Shown in pieces: positions 24,600-37,501 of a stretch of 64,000 nucleotides of DNA; the first letter of the stretch is position 1, and each line of letters starts with the position of its first letter. The stretch covers positions 7,074,010 through 7,138,009 of the forward strand of contig JAMXBB010000004.1 in the NCBI GenBank assembly GCA_024138015.1, given 5' to 3'. The position numbers and the translations under genes are program-made. A model generated the notes under the pieces. It searched no databases. It was not told the origin of the DNA and saw only the letters and a program-made list of their open reading frames with translations. This DNA comes from Lumnitzera littorea. Lineage: Eukaryota > Streptophyta > Magnoliopsida > Myrtales > Combretaceae.

Positions 24600-26254
24600 T
24601 TTGCATTTTATTATAACTTAGCATCCTGTTGAGAGATCGGACTATATTGATCTTACTTCAGCCACTTGATTTATTTGCCTTTTCAAAATTATGTAATCAA
24701 ATTTGAAAAACTTTTTTTTTTTTTCCTTTTGGCCAAATTCAATAATAATAACTACGGGAAGGAAAAAATCAAAATTAATCTATCCTATTAGAAAATTAGA
24801 ATTTATAGCACATGATTATATATGTTTTGATTGTGCATGAGACACTTATTAATAAGTGGATCATAACAAAGAAAAATGCACAGTTAATGTTTATGGATAA
24901 TTAGGAAGTACTTGAGCACTTATTAAATTGTTAAAAGAAGAAACATTTTATTTTTTCGCATTTTATTAATATATTAAAAAAAAGGTATATAAAGATGTGA
25001 AAAGTTTCTCCTCATGAAAATCTTTTTTGCATGCTTGAGGTGGTAACACCAAAAACCAAAAGATCCTTAAGCCTTATCTCTACAATGTAAGGTCAGCTAT
25101 ATAGATTCTATTATGCTAATGTTCTCTATCATGATAGTATTTTAATCATTACTCATAAAAGCTACCCATTTTGTTATCCTCACCCTCGTTTTGTGTTAGT
25201 TGACATTAACATATCATTAATAAGTGTCTAAAATTATTTCTTTATAGATTATCAAACTATTTCAATCTAGCTTTCCATGTCATCTCATTTATGAATATCC
25301 CTACAACTTTTTCTTGAGTTCTTTCATTTGTTATCTTATCAATTTTCATATAAGTTGTATGTAGTAACAAGATAAGAAATTGTAATTAACTTTTTTCTAT
25401 AATCCTATTATGTGTTAGAAAGTATATAATAATTTCATAATTAATATTTAGTCATTTTGATCTAGTTTATTTTCACACATATTATTGGCACGCATTTGGC
25501 ATTCCTCTATTTGTAACTAACAAAAAAGTACATTCCATTTTTGTTTAAGGATAGTAAAAGATATTTTGGAAGCACTTATTAAGTTGTTAAAAGAAAAGCA
25601 TTTCCTCTTTTTATAGTTTGATTATATATTTTATTTATAAAAAAATAAACATATAAAAATATGATGATTATTTTCTTTTTCCCCTCTTAACAATCTATTT
25701 CGCATATAAAAAATGTTATAACCTAATAGCATCACTATTGGTCTTTTATTAAGATGGTCTAAGATTTGAATCTTCCAATTTTAGGTTGTAACATAGTTGA
25801 TAAGAAACAAATATTAATTTTGCATGTTAGTTGAAAAAAAAAATTATTTTGCATACATTTGAAATTTTTATGTATATTAAAAATAAAAAAGAAAGAAAGT
25901 AGACTATAACTTTATATTCATTGTTAATTGTATACTATATTTTTCCATTTGGGCTATAAATTACATCTAAAACATTTCACCAAAAGACATAAATAGTACG
26001 TTCCAACTATACATATCTATTTGGCAAAAAAAAAAAAAAACTATATATATCTAAATTACAAATGAAAAAAATGATGAATTTTGTGTTTTATGTGTATTTT
26101 AGTTTTACATTTTCATATTTCAAAGGTATGTATTCAAGTGAAGGAACAATAATTTTTTAAGTTAAACCTCAACCTTGTGACTCTTATAAAGGAAGTTCTC
26201 GGAAAAAGAAATCTATAATGTGACATGAATATTCGTACTTCAAATACCAGAGCA
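24600..26254. other. AT-rich intergenic DNA upstream of the FRIGIDA-like gene
   Basis: No gene is supported. Two diverged copies of a ~120 bp segment containing 'gcacttattaa-ttgttaaaag' lie at about 24905-25010 and 25565-25665. Otherwise the stretch holds poly-A/T runs only. Confidence 0.4.
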
Positions 26255-26259
26255 GTTTC

Positions 26260-29212
26260 TATAAGTCCTAAAGATAAGCCAAATAACCGTAAAATCGAAC
26301 TTAGTATATAAAGTTTAGGGCAATCGGTTAAATGATCCAATAAAACTTAAATTATAAACTAAAGTTATAAATATTAGTCAAACTTAAATAAGATAATACA
26401 AAATTTTCAACTTCTAAGTATATTACTTATCATTTATTGAAAGTGCATAAAATACATTTCGATAACTAATAAATCGTTAGAGATAAATTATATGTATACT
26501 AAAAATTATAGAATGACCTAAATAATATTTAGAAGTGTTTACTTATACCCCACATGTATTTACGTATAGGTAGAAATACACGAAATTACTTAAATTGCCC
26601 AAAATTAACTAAAAATTTACTAATTGATTAAAGCAAATTATAAAAAAAATTAAGGAAAAATAAAAAAAAATCAAGGAAAGGGAGAATGAAACAAATCAAT
26701 TTATGGTAGCAAGGGAAGTAAGAAACCAAAATTAACCAATTAAAAACAAACAACAAAAAAGACAAAATGGAAGAGATATGAGTTTTGTCTTATCTTAATT
26801 AATGTACAATAATTCCTATAAGGTTTTATAAATAGTAAGAAAATTTACAGAGCTCATTTGGTCAATTGGGAATTGGAAAAAATTAAGAGAATTGAAATTA
26901 AGAAGGAAAAAATAGGGTTTTAGAAATTTTGTCCCAAATTTGTACAGATAGGGCTAGAAAGTTGAACCTACATACCACACACTACCATCACCACCTGGAA
27001 CCGAACCACCACCACCACCACCACTCCACTCTAAAGCCATCGCTTAGATTGACTGATACGCTTAAACCGGTGTTGGAGGCCAAAAAACTTTCGAATTAAG
27101 TGAGTCTCACACCTCCTTTGATTTTGCAAAATTCCTTAAAATTATTTATTATATCCAAAAAATTATGAAATTTATTATTCTGATGTTTTATTGTATGTAG
27201 ATTTAGGAAAAAATAGCGATTAAGTTTAATCATGTCTATAAATATAGGATTCTTAAGAAATTGGACAAAATCGAATATGATTAAAATTAAAAATAAATAG
27301 GTTTAAGAATGTAGTTTGGAGCTCAATTTTTTTTCTATAGAATGCTTAAGTGATATAGAACAGTGCTATAAAGCCATTTTTTTTAAAATTAATTTTCAAA
27401 ATTTTTAAGTAAATTTTTAGCCCTAAAATGATGGAAAAAATAGATAATTTTGGCTTAATTAAGTGATTAAATGATTAATTACTGATTTAAAAGGTAATTA
27501 GATATTTAAGGATATTAATCTCTGATGTGGAAACCTAATCCTAGTCTTTGGAGTATTAATTGTAATTAATATGGGAATTATGTGGTAATTGTAAGAAATT
27601 TAAGAATATGTGAAGTTGAGATCTTAATAAATATGAAAAAAATAGGTTAAATTAGATAATATAATAATAATATCAATACAAAATAAATCTAATACAAAAA
27701 TTGACTTTAGTTAATTGGATAAAAAATCTTAAATTTTCTTACATCATATGTAAATCTGGTATCTCAATTAGGATTAGAGTGTATTGAATAGATTAGAATA
27801 CTAAATTAAGACCTACTATGATATTAAAATACTCAAGCTTAATATGATTAATCTCACATTAAGATTTGAGCGTATTTAGAATTTCTCATAGTTAAAAACA
27901 ATTTAGAACCAAAATTGGAATCTAATTCAGAAACTAAACCCCGAGCTAATGTAGAGTAAATCATTAGTAAATAATAGGTATATGGAGAAGTGAGTTAAAT
28001 TATAACTTAAAATATGTGTCATCAAAGTATAAGTAATAAAAAGATGAATTTATATTATAGGATACTCGGAAACAAATCAACCTGCAATTAAGTGATTAAG
28101 CGACTAAGAATTCTAGATAAGTTGGGTTTATTAATTCACCGTATTTTGAGTACTATTTTAAGGCATTCAGAGACTTAAGATTATATATGATTATGATTAT
28201 AAATAGTTTTATACAGGTGCTTGCATATCTGACTTCGTGTTGGAATTGATGTTGTGATTGATGATTGTAATAACTGGATTGGTATAAAATTGTCTGAACA
28301 CCCTAAATTGAACATAATTTGAATCAACCCTAAAACCTTAAATTGTCATACATCTCAACCCTTTAGGAAATCATTAGGATTCTCCAACCAAATATTGATA
28401 CCTTAAAAAAAAATAGCACTGAATAGCAAATTGGTCTTTTCCTCATCCTTAGCCGAACTAAGCAACAGGAGAGGAGGTCGCGGTGAGGATGGATTCATTA
28501 GTTCGAATGATAGTCTTAAGAGGAGTAGTGTCTCCATTGCACAAACTTAGGTTTGGTTGTGAGATGTTGCATAATATGAAAACTCCTCAACCTAGATTAA
28601 AGCGGGTGAAATTACTCTAATTTTGCAACAAATCAAACTATATTGTGTGATGACACTTGCTTGTTGCATTGCATCGCATCGCATCGCATGAAAATAATTA
28701 CTTGATAATCTTATTTGTATTTGTATACATTCCAATTAAACTTACTAAGTTGTAGTTGCTTTTACCCGCATAGATCCTTTTGTAGGTCCTAATCTCTGAT
28801 TACTTTAATTAATATGCCACCCTACAACTATTCGAAGGTTAGTTATTTTTGAAACCTAGGGGTGTGAGAATCAATTTGCCTAATAGTTAATGTATATCTA
28901 GAGTCTCACTAGTATCTTTAAGATTGAAAAACTGATATTTGATATGTAAATTAGCTGACTATTATGATATGATGTAGAATCACCTGGGAATTCTACAATA
29001 ATGTGCATGTAATCATATATATATGTTGACTTGAAACTTTAATATTTACTGTAACTTTAGTTAAATTCTTAATTGAACTATTTATTTGAAAGCGAGGAGT
29101 TGTCGACGCCTTGTATAGATCATGTTTATGATAGGTACCGTAAGGCTAGTTACTATCATAAAATAATTTACACGGTGGGACTATTGCAACTTTATGACTT
29201 TGAGGCATAATG
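26260..29212 (+). mobile_element. Solo LTR 1 (large gypsy-type LTR, oldest copy)
   Basis: This ~2.95 kb unit is flanked by the 5-bp duplication GTTTC (26255-26259 and 29213-29217). It shares order and sequence with the three other large LTRs of this window: a start like 'tgtaagccctaaagcc', a middle CCA-repeat (about 27005-27030), the block 'cttactaagttgtagttgc' near 28742, and the end 'acggtgggact...gcataatg'. Its ends have drifted (TA...TG instead of TG...CA) and it is the most diverged copy. No internal retrotransposon region adjoins it, so it is a solo LTR left by LTR-LTR recombination. A short run of GCATC repeats lies near 28671. Confidence 0.8.
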
Positions 29213-29217
29213 GTTTC

Positions 29218-30122
29218 CATCTCTCTCTATCCATTTTTATGGAGAAAAAGAGAATGTTTCCATTTTGTTCTTGATTATAGAGGGCTAAATCTAAATGAGT
29301 TTTAAACTTAGTAATTAAAATAAATTTGATGTTACAAAGCCCAATAAATCAAGCCTAAAAAACTTAAGGTGATCAATGGAGATATGACAATGTATGCTTG
29401 AAACATGGTGCATTGGATCAACTTATCTAATCTAATCTTTCTCGGCCTCGAAACATGGCGTGTTAAGTTGACTTGCCCAATCTAATCTTTCTCATTTCAG
29501 CTTACACAATAAGGCATTTATTAGGCTTGAACCTATAAAGAGGATACATTTGAGGTCCATTAACAAAATAAAGAGGGTACATTTGAGATCCATTAATAAA
29601 ATGGGTTAATTTTATCAATTGATTATTATCATGATCTAATAGATGAAATCAATAGCCAACTCTATAAACACCCTATCCTTTCTCTTATTTGAACAAGAGA
29701 GAATTCTAAATGAATACTGTTGTGTTGCCAAATTCTCCCTAAATTCTCCCCTCAAAGAATCAAACACTTAATCATATCAAGAACACGATTCTTTTATTCA
29801 TTAAATGTAGAGTTTAACACAACTAGCTTCTCTACATATCAATATAGATATCAACATATGTGCTGAAGCCTTATCGAGATTATTTACTCCTCCCTTTCAC
29901 TCCTCTCATGATTGTCTAGCAAGTAATACAAAATACCATCTAAGTCATTCCTCTTTAGTCATGTGTAACAGAACCTTCAGGTGACACCCACATGACCTTT
30001 TGCAATCATCTAAGTTGATTTTGGGACATAAGATAAAATAATGTCTACATACATACAAGAAGCAAATTGAAAAGTGGCCTCAAATACCTTCCCTATCCAA
30101 CTTGAAAGCAGAAAGAGACAGG
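29218..30122. other. Intergenic segment between solo LTR 1 and element 2
   Basis: No gene is seen. Two short tandem duplications are present: a ~60 bp unit with 'taatctttctc' (about 29397-29505) and a ~40 bp unit with 'acatttgag-tccattaa' (about 29545-29600). This DNA was directly continuous with position 52118 before element 2 inserted, so it is part of the original 3' flank of the NHX gene. Confidence 0.5.
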
Positions 30123-30127
30123 AAAGC

Positions 30128-31064
30128 TGATAAGAATCAAGGACCGATCACGCGTTCTCGAGCTCAAGGGCTTTCTCAGATGGTACGCTGAGCTGTCTAA
30201 GGTGAGTTAAGCGCTAAGGAATAGTTTTTGCCCTAATCCGATCTGTCAAGCTACTTTGCTCTCTACATCATCCAAGAGACTACAGAGGTGATAGACCGAC
30301 ATGCTAAGCCGATCCCTCTGTAACACACTAATCCAAGCACCAAATTTTAATACAGCTATCTCCATAGTGCCAAGGTTGAGCTAACAATTGTAAGGAGTCA
30401 ATCATCTAAGGCCGATCTTGAGTGTGAGTCATCTCTGAGCTAACCTTTGTCTAGTCTTAGCAATCAGAGCTACTGAACTACCGATGCCGACCAGACTAGG
30501 TTCACCCCTGCACAGCTCGCAGTGTTATTGAGGCCACAAAATGAGTAAACTTATGCGCACATTGTCCTTTCTGACATTTGTACTGTCTTTTTTGACATCT
30601 GTACTATTCTTTTTTATAAAAGATATTCTTTTTGTACGATTTCATGCTTCCCTTGTAAATTATTCTCCTTTTTCTTAGCAAGTAAGGATCCAATTCTATA
30701 ATTTTCTGTAATTTAGGACTTATCTTAACTGAGCATTATAAATACTTGCACATTATAATAGCTACATGATGAATCATACTAAGAATACACTAATCTTTTC
30801 AGTCTCTCTTGAGCTAAGTGTTTTTCTTCTTACTCTTGAGCTACTCTTATCTAGCACATTTAAGCGTAGATTAGTGGCAAGTGACTTCTAGCCATACTTG
30901 TGCATCATATCAAGTGTGAACCACGTCATATCCATCGTCAGTGCATAAGAACCCTTGCACAACCTCGATTGTCATTTATTTTTTGAAACATCTTGTAGCT
31001 CGGACTCACCCTTTTAGTTACGCATGATATTTGGTCCGTGTGTTCATCCATAGAATCCGTATCA
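30128..31064 (+). repeat. 5' LTR of element 2
   Basis: It starts TGATAAGAATC and ends GAATCCGTATCA. It matches the 3' LTR at 41719 (tgatagggattaagg...) and the 3' LTR end at 51855-52112, which also finishes GAATCCGTATCA. Length is about 937 bp. Confidence 0.8.
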
Positions 31065-31067
31065 TCT

Positions 31068-31079
31068 TGGTACCAAAGC
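31068..31079 (+). other. Primer-binding site of element 2
   Basis: TGGTACCAAAGC lies three bases after the 5' LTR. It resembles the plant initiator-Met tRNA primer site TGGTATCAGAGC. Confidence 0.6.
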
Positions 31080-31394
31080 TTAGCTACGTTTGAAGCTGGA
31101 TTTTGCTACAGTGTTCTTTGAGTAGTTTGTTACTACTCTTGTGTGATAACGGTTTTATTGTTAACCTTAGAGCTTAGTAGTTGAGGAGTGGTCAGTGCTC
31201 TGTTTTCCCCAATTTCTAATATGTAAAATAGAATGTGGTTAATTGTTCGTTTGTTGTGTAATTATCATGATGATTGGAGTATCGATTATTGATCTTTAAG
31301 TGGTATTATTAGACATCAATTTTTGTGAAGTAACTATCAATGTTATACTCAAATGTTCAAGGAACTTTGGGAAACCAAGTAAGCGGTACTCGAC

Positions 31395-34300
31395 ATGGCC
31401 AAGGACAAGAAAGAAGCTTCACACCTTAGTTAGTCGATAACCGCTTGGATAGGCTTATCGACTTGATAGCTAGTTATCCAAGAAGACAGGCAGCGAGCTA
31501 GAAATAGCCCCACTAAAGAACGTAAGCAGCAAGAGCGAGACAATGGTTAGTTTAGCCAAGTTAATGCCCCAGCTCGAATACCCCGAGCTAAAGGAATTAG
31601 TGGGGATGCTAGGCAAAGGCTAGTCGTTAAAGGAATTGAGGATGAAGAGGAAGAGGAAAGAGACGATTAAGCAGAAGAATACTACGAGCCTAAAGAAAGA
31701 AATGTATGAGCTCCTAAAGTTGAAGGGTTGAGGATGCGTATTCTAAGTTTTTCTAAGAGTAGTGATATTGAAGACTACCTAGAATGGGTAGATGAGATTG
31801 AAAAATAGTTTGAATGCCATGACGTATGTTACGCCCCGAAGTCGCGAAGTCGCAACAGTCCCGCCGTGTAAACCATTCTATGATAGAAACTGGCCTCACA
31901 GTTCCTACCATAGAGATAATCTACACAAGGCGTCGACGACCACTCACTTTGAAGTAAACAGTTCGATTAATGATTATACTACAAATATGATGAGTAACTC
32001 AAATTACTATTAAACATAGATAATCATATAAATAAGTCCACAGAGCTTCCCAGGAAGATTTACATAACAACTACAGTTTACTAATTTACAGAATAACTAA
32101 CAGTCTTCATCCTTTAACTACAAGGTCAGTCTAGTTACACATTAAGCTAAATAACTTGATCCTCACACCCCTGGCTTCAACAAGACTAACCTCTGGATAA
32201 TTGTAGGGCGGCATGGTACTTGAAGAGATTACAAATCAGAACCTGCAAAAGGATCTATAAGGGTATGAGCAACTACAGCTCAGTAAGTTGAATTGGAGAC
32301 TCATGAATGCATACAAGCACAAACAGGATTATCAAACAATTATTTTCATGCAATGCAACAATCAGGTGTCATCGCACAACGTAGTCCGGTCCGTTGTGAA
32401 ATCAGAGAAATTTCACCCGCTCCGATCCGAGTTGAGGAGTTCCATGTTATGCAGCAGCTCACAACCAAACCCAGGCTTGTGCAATGGAGACCTCGCTCCT
32501 CCCGCGACTACCTTCGAACCATTGACTTCACCCCCGCCGCGACCTCCTCTCCTGTCACTTAGTTCGACTGAAGATGAAGAAGGGACCATTTTGCAATCCT
32601 GCGCTATCTCTTTCGAAGGGGTCGGTATTTGGTTGGAGAGTCCTATGATCCCCTAACGGGTTGCAATGCATGACGTTTTCGGTTATTACGGTCGACTAAG
32701 ATTAAATTCCGGTTAGGGTGTTCAAACAAGTCCACAACAATTCAATCAGTCACAAAATCACTCACAGCACAAATTCCAGCACGAATTCAGATACATCACA
32801 CATGTGCCAACTACTTACAATCACAAGCATATACAAGCCTAAGTCTCCGAGCACTACAAAACTTGTACTCTATTACAATAAGCAATAACCCAACTTACTT
32901 GAATTTACTCGGTCGCTCGATCCTCAAATTGCGAGCTGATTTGTTTCTGGGTGTCCTATAATGCAAAGAGGTCCTTTTAGTACTTATTTTTTTTTATGGA
33001 TTCTTATTCTAATTTATAATGTAACTCATTTTCCTCATATATACCTACAACGTATTAGTAATTCGTTGTATTTTATTTCGGGGTTCGGTTCCTAAACTAG
33101 ATTCTAATTTTAATTCCTAGGTCGTAATTAGGCTCGAATCCCAATGTGACATTAATCACCTTATGCTCGGGTATTCAAATATCCTATTGGGTCGTAATTT
33201 TGGTATTCTAACTATTCGGTACACACTAACCCTAATTGGGATATCGGATTTATTCCCGAGGTGTAAAAATCTTACATTTTAAGATATTTACTTAAAATTA
33301 AATATTAATTCCGATTTATTATTTTTCTGATTTCAATTATAATATTATCTAAATAACTTTATTTTTTTAAATTTAGTAATTTATATTTTCACATATTCCT
33401 AATTTCTCATATTCTTTACCTAATTTCCCTAATTAACCATAATTAGTACCTAAAAGCTAGGATTAGGGTTCCACTGCAGAAATTAACTTCCTTAATCATC
33501 TAATCAAGATCCAAATCAGTAATTAACATCCTAATTACCTAATTAATCCCAAATCACCCAATTTTACCATCATTTTAGGGCTAAAAATTAACTTAAAATT
33601 TTCGAAAATTAATTTAAAAAAAGGGCTTCATAGCACTATTCTAAATCATATGAGAATCCTGCAGAAAAATTTTGAGCCCCAAACTACATCCCTAAACCTA
33701 TTTAATTTCCGGTTTAATCATGCTCGGTTTTGATCAATTTCTTAAGAACCCTATATTTCCAGACATAATTAAACTAAATCAATATTTTTCCCTAAATCTA
33801 CATACAATAAAACCTCAGAATAACAAGTTTCATAATTTTCTGGGCAAAATAACTAATTTTACAAAATTATACAAAAATCGGGATGAGTAAATGACTAACC
33901 GGTTCAAGGATTTCTGGCCGTCCAAACCCGGTCCAAGGCTGTCGGCCGGTCCAGACGCTGGTCCTAGGGTAGGGTGGTGGTGGTGGTTCGGTCCCAGGTG
34001 GTGGTGGGTGGTGGTTCCAGTTCACCTTGCTAATCTGCACAGTTTTCTTTTTTTTTTTTTTTCTGGAATTTCTCTCGATTTTTCTTGTGTTTCGATTTTT
34101 CTCAGATTACAAACTGTCCAAATGTCTTCTGTGAATTTTTTCCTTATTTATAGACAAACATAGTAATTAATGTGCATTAATTTGATGTGATTTTGCCCAT
34201 TTCCTTGATTTTAGGCTTTTAGTTTGGCACATTTTTATTGGCCAATTTTTTTTTCTTTTCAGTCACGACCTAATCCAGTTGCAGACCTCTCCTTCTGATT

Positions 34301-35190
34301 TTTTTCTGATTTTTTTATAATTATTTTGTATTTTTCTTTAATTATTTACTTAATTTTCGGCCTATTTTAGCAATTACGCGTATTTTTATCTACACGTAAA
34401 TACATGTAGGGTACACGTAAACATTCCTAAATATTATTTTGGTCATTCTAAAATTTTTAGTATACATATAATCTATCTCTACTAATTTATTAGTTATTAT
34501 ATTACACTTTTTGCCTTTTCAGTAATTAGTAGTTATTATGCTTAAAATTTGAAAATTTTATAGTCTCTTATTTTACTACTCACTTTCTTAAATTTAAGTT
34601 TACAGGGTCATTTTTACTGGTATTTTGTTAAATAGTTTATAATTTGGGTTTGATCGGATCCTTTAGCCGATCGTCCTAAACCTTGGGTTTTAAGTTCAAA
34701 CCTATGGTTACTTGGCTTGGCTTTAGGGTTTACAACGTACCTAACAATGAAAAGGTTAAACTTGCTATGTTGGAGTTCACTAGTTATGTTGCCTTATGGT
34801 AAAAAAACTTGCAAGTTACCTAAAGAAGGGAAGGAAAATGAGAGATTAGGAGTTAGGATGAAATGAAGAGGGTTATGCAGAGAAGGTTTGTGTTGAGTTA
34901 TTATCTGCAGAATGCCTTCAAAAGATTACAAGAGCTAAGATAAGTAAGGTCGAGTGTAAACACTAATGTTAAGGAATTCCAAATGTTAAAATCCGATATG
35001 AAGTCGTAGAGCTAGAGGACTAAACTGTATCTTGATTCATTGGTGGATTGAAGTATGAGATTTGGGATATCCTAGAAACCCTAGATATTGTAATGCTTCT
35101 CAAACTTCCTTCGAGGTCAATACTCAAACAGGCGAACAGTGGTGATCCAAGGTGAGGTGCCAACTGTTGAGGTCGATAATACTAATGAAG
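31395..35190 (+). pseudogene. gag of element 2, split by solo LTR 2
   Basis: Left part: an acidic/lysine-rich stretch, then L-R-M-R-I-L-S-F-S...D-I-E-D-Y-L-E-W-V-D-E-I-E-K near 31730-31805. Right part, from 34735: N-N-E-K-V-K-L-A-M-L-E-F...A-L-W, the direct continuation of a gypsy gag. F-I-G-G-L-K-Y-E-I follows near 35037. Several stops and shifts are present. Confidence 0.65.
31827..34734 (-). mobile_element. Solo LTR 2, inserted in gag of element 2 (reverse orientation)
   Basis: The 2908 bp unit has TGTTAC...TTTACA ends and a perfect 5-bp duplication ACGTA (31822-31826 and 34735-34739). It is the reverse complement of the unit at 45196-48095 and close to it in sequence. The GGT-repeat near 33970-34015 is the minus-strand view of the family's CCA tract. 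The gag reading resumes right after it, which proves insertion. Confidence 0.88.
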
Positions 35191-35344
35191 AAGCAAAAGA
35201 GCTGAAAGAGGATGGATAGACTGAACTATCCAAGGAGAATGTTATCTACAATGAGGAAGGCAACTTTTTGCTGACTACTCTAGTATTGAAGAGTACGAAG
35301 AGCATCAGTCCAGTACTTGAAGACAAACAAATAGAAAATCTCTT

Positions 35345-35760
35345 CCATATTGATGTAAGTTGAATGAATCACAGTACGTGCTAATTGTTGACAATAGGAG
35401 CTGCATTAATGTAGCCTCAGTATTTATGGTCCAGCAGTTGAAATTGTCAACTATGCCCCATCGAAAACCTTACTAGCTTCATTGGCTTATTGATAAGGGA
35501 GCCTTATAGGTGAACAAATAGGTATTTGTACAGATCTACATTGGTAAATATTAAGACGAAGTGCTCTGTGATGTGTTGCCCATGAGTGCATCGCACGTTC
35601 TACTTGGACGACTATGGATATTTGATCAAGCAGTTATATATGATGGAAGGAGAAATATATATTCTGTAGAGCATGAAGGCAGGAGGATAAAATTGAGTCC
35701 TATGATTGTCAAGCAGGTAAAGGTCATGCAGTCCCAACTTAATCGAACTTAGAAGAAAGA
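35345..35760 (+). pseudogene. Protease region of element 2
   Basis: The end of the protease domain is clear at 35561-35750: L-C-D-V-L-P-M-S-A-S-H-V-L-L-G-R, then I-Y-D-G-R-R-N-I-Y-S. This is the G-R-P-W-like block that precedes RT in many gypsy elements. Upstream, the D-T/S-G block is not intact. Confidence 0.6.
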
Positions 35761-35819
35761 GGCTCTAGTATTGACTCGAGTCAAACTAAAAAGAGACATG
35801 GAGCTCGAAGGACTAACCT

Positions 35820-36900
35820 ATCTACTTGTTCGAAGAATTTTAGAGATGAGACCTAAGGAAGAAGAACTGCCTGCTGAGGTAAAAACCTTACTAAAAGAGT
35901 TTGCCGACTTGTTCTTAGATGAGCTACTGAAAGGTCTGCCTCTCATCTAAGGCGTCACGCATGTGATCGACCTGTAACCAAGAGCTACACTGCTGAATAA
36001 GTTTGCCTATAGGCTGAATTCTGAACAGGCCTCTGAACTACAAAAGTAAGTAGATGAGCTAATAAGGAAGGGGTATGTGTGCAAATCCCTTAACTCCTGT
36101 GCCGTACTGGCCTTATTAGTGTCAAAGAAAGATAGTTCTTAGAAGATGTGTATAAATAGCCGATCAATCGATCAAATTGCCATCGAGTACAGGTACCCCA
36201 TATTTAGACTTGATAGCATGCTAGATGAATTAAGCAAAGCAATAGTGTTCTCTAAGATCAACCTTAAATCTAGATACCATCTTATTTGAATGCGTAAAGG
36301 TAATGAGTGGAAGACTGCATTCAAGACACGACATGGTTTATATGAATGGCTTGTAATGCCATTTGGACTGTTCAATGCACTTGATGAATCATGTGCTTCG
36401 AAAATTAATAGGAAAGTGATTTATTTTGATGATATTCTGGTATACAGCCTCGACTTGGAGACTCACTCAGAGCATCTCCAAAGTATTTTTGTAAAACTTC
36501 GAGCTAAACAACTCTATGCTAATTTGAATGGGAGACCGCATTCAAGACATGACATGGTTTATATGAATGGCTTGTAATGCCATTTGGACTGTCCAATGCG
36601 CCTGATGAATCACGTACTCCGATAATTAATAAGAAAGTTTGTCATGATTTATTTTAATAACATTCTAGTATACAAGCCCGACTTGGACACTTATTGGGAG
36701 CATCTTTAAAGAGTCTTTGCAAAACTTTGAGCTAAACAACTCTATGCCAATCTGAAGAGATGCAACTTTTACCAACCCGAGGTGATCTTCTTGGGGTTTG
36801 TTGTGAGTGCAAGTGGCATCCAAGTTGATAATGAGAAAGAAAGAGAGATCAGAGAATGTCCTAAGTCGATTTGTTCTGTGGATGTGAGAAGTTTCCATGT
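35820..36900 (+). pseudogene. Reverse transcriptase of element 2, with internal tandem duplication
   Basis: Recognisable blocks are Y-R-Y-P near 36188, F-S-K-I-N-L-K-S-R-Y-H near 36250, W-K-T-A-F-K-T-R-H-G-L-Y-E-W-L-V-M-P-F-G-L (36309-36370) and the catalytic Y-F-D-D-I-L-V-Y-S (36422-36448). A ~222 bp unit starting at about 36312 is repeated from about 36534. The second copy has Y-F-N-N-I-L, losing both catalytic Asp. Frames are broken. Confidence 0.7.
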
Positions 36901-36949
36901 CTTGGGATCATCTTATTGTAGATTTGTAAAGAATTATGTATGATTACGG

Positions 36950-37430
36950 CCCCACTCACCGAACTCTCAAAGAAGAATGTTGAATTCAAATGGAGAGAGA
37001 AAGAGTAAAGGAGTTTTAAGGAAGTAAAGAATAGGTTGAGCTTTGAAAAAGTGTTTGAAGTAGACTATGATGCATCCAAACTGGGCATAAGTGTTATGTT
37101 GATGTATGAAGGCCAACCTATTGCTTTCTACAGTGAGAAACTTCGAGAAGATACACTCAATTATTCTGTCTATGACAAAGAGTCTACTCCATAATCTGCG
37201 CCTCAATGGTATGGCAACACTATTTGCTATCTAAAAAATTTGTGATCTACACTGATCATGAATCCTTGAGATATTTGAAGAGCCAACCTAAGTTGTCTTG
37301 AAGGTAAGCCAAATGGGTTGAGTTCATTGAGGTTTTTTCATATGTTGTGAGATATAAGAACAGTATGAGCAACGTAGTGGCTGAGGTCTACATTTTGCTC
37401 TTATCTACACATAGTGTGAGGAAGGATGGA
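36950..37430 (+). pseudogene. RNase H region of element 2
   Basis: The blocks V-D-Y-D-A-S-K-L-G-I-S-V-M-L and P-I-A-F-Y-S-E-K-L (37060-37145) are followed by N-Y-S-V-Y-D-K-E (about 37162). This is the usual gypsy RNase H order. It then decays into stops. Confidence 0.65.
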
Positions 37431-37501
37431 CACTAAATGACTATCACAGGGAAGATGGATACTTATTCAAGAAAAGGAGACTAAGTATTCTGACCTGTTC
37501 C

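Noticed and set aside
28671..28690. Short GCATC repeat, considered as a CRISPR-like or satellite array
   Set aside because: Only three to four 5-bp units inside an LTR; too short, and this is a plant genome.
32288..32656. 122-codon open frame, also present at 47259-47627 on the minus strand
   Set aside because: The two frames are near-identical only because both lie in copies of the same solo LTR. The frame is not conserved as open in the two older copies, and no domain is recognisable.
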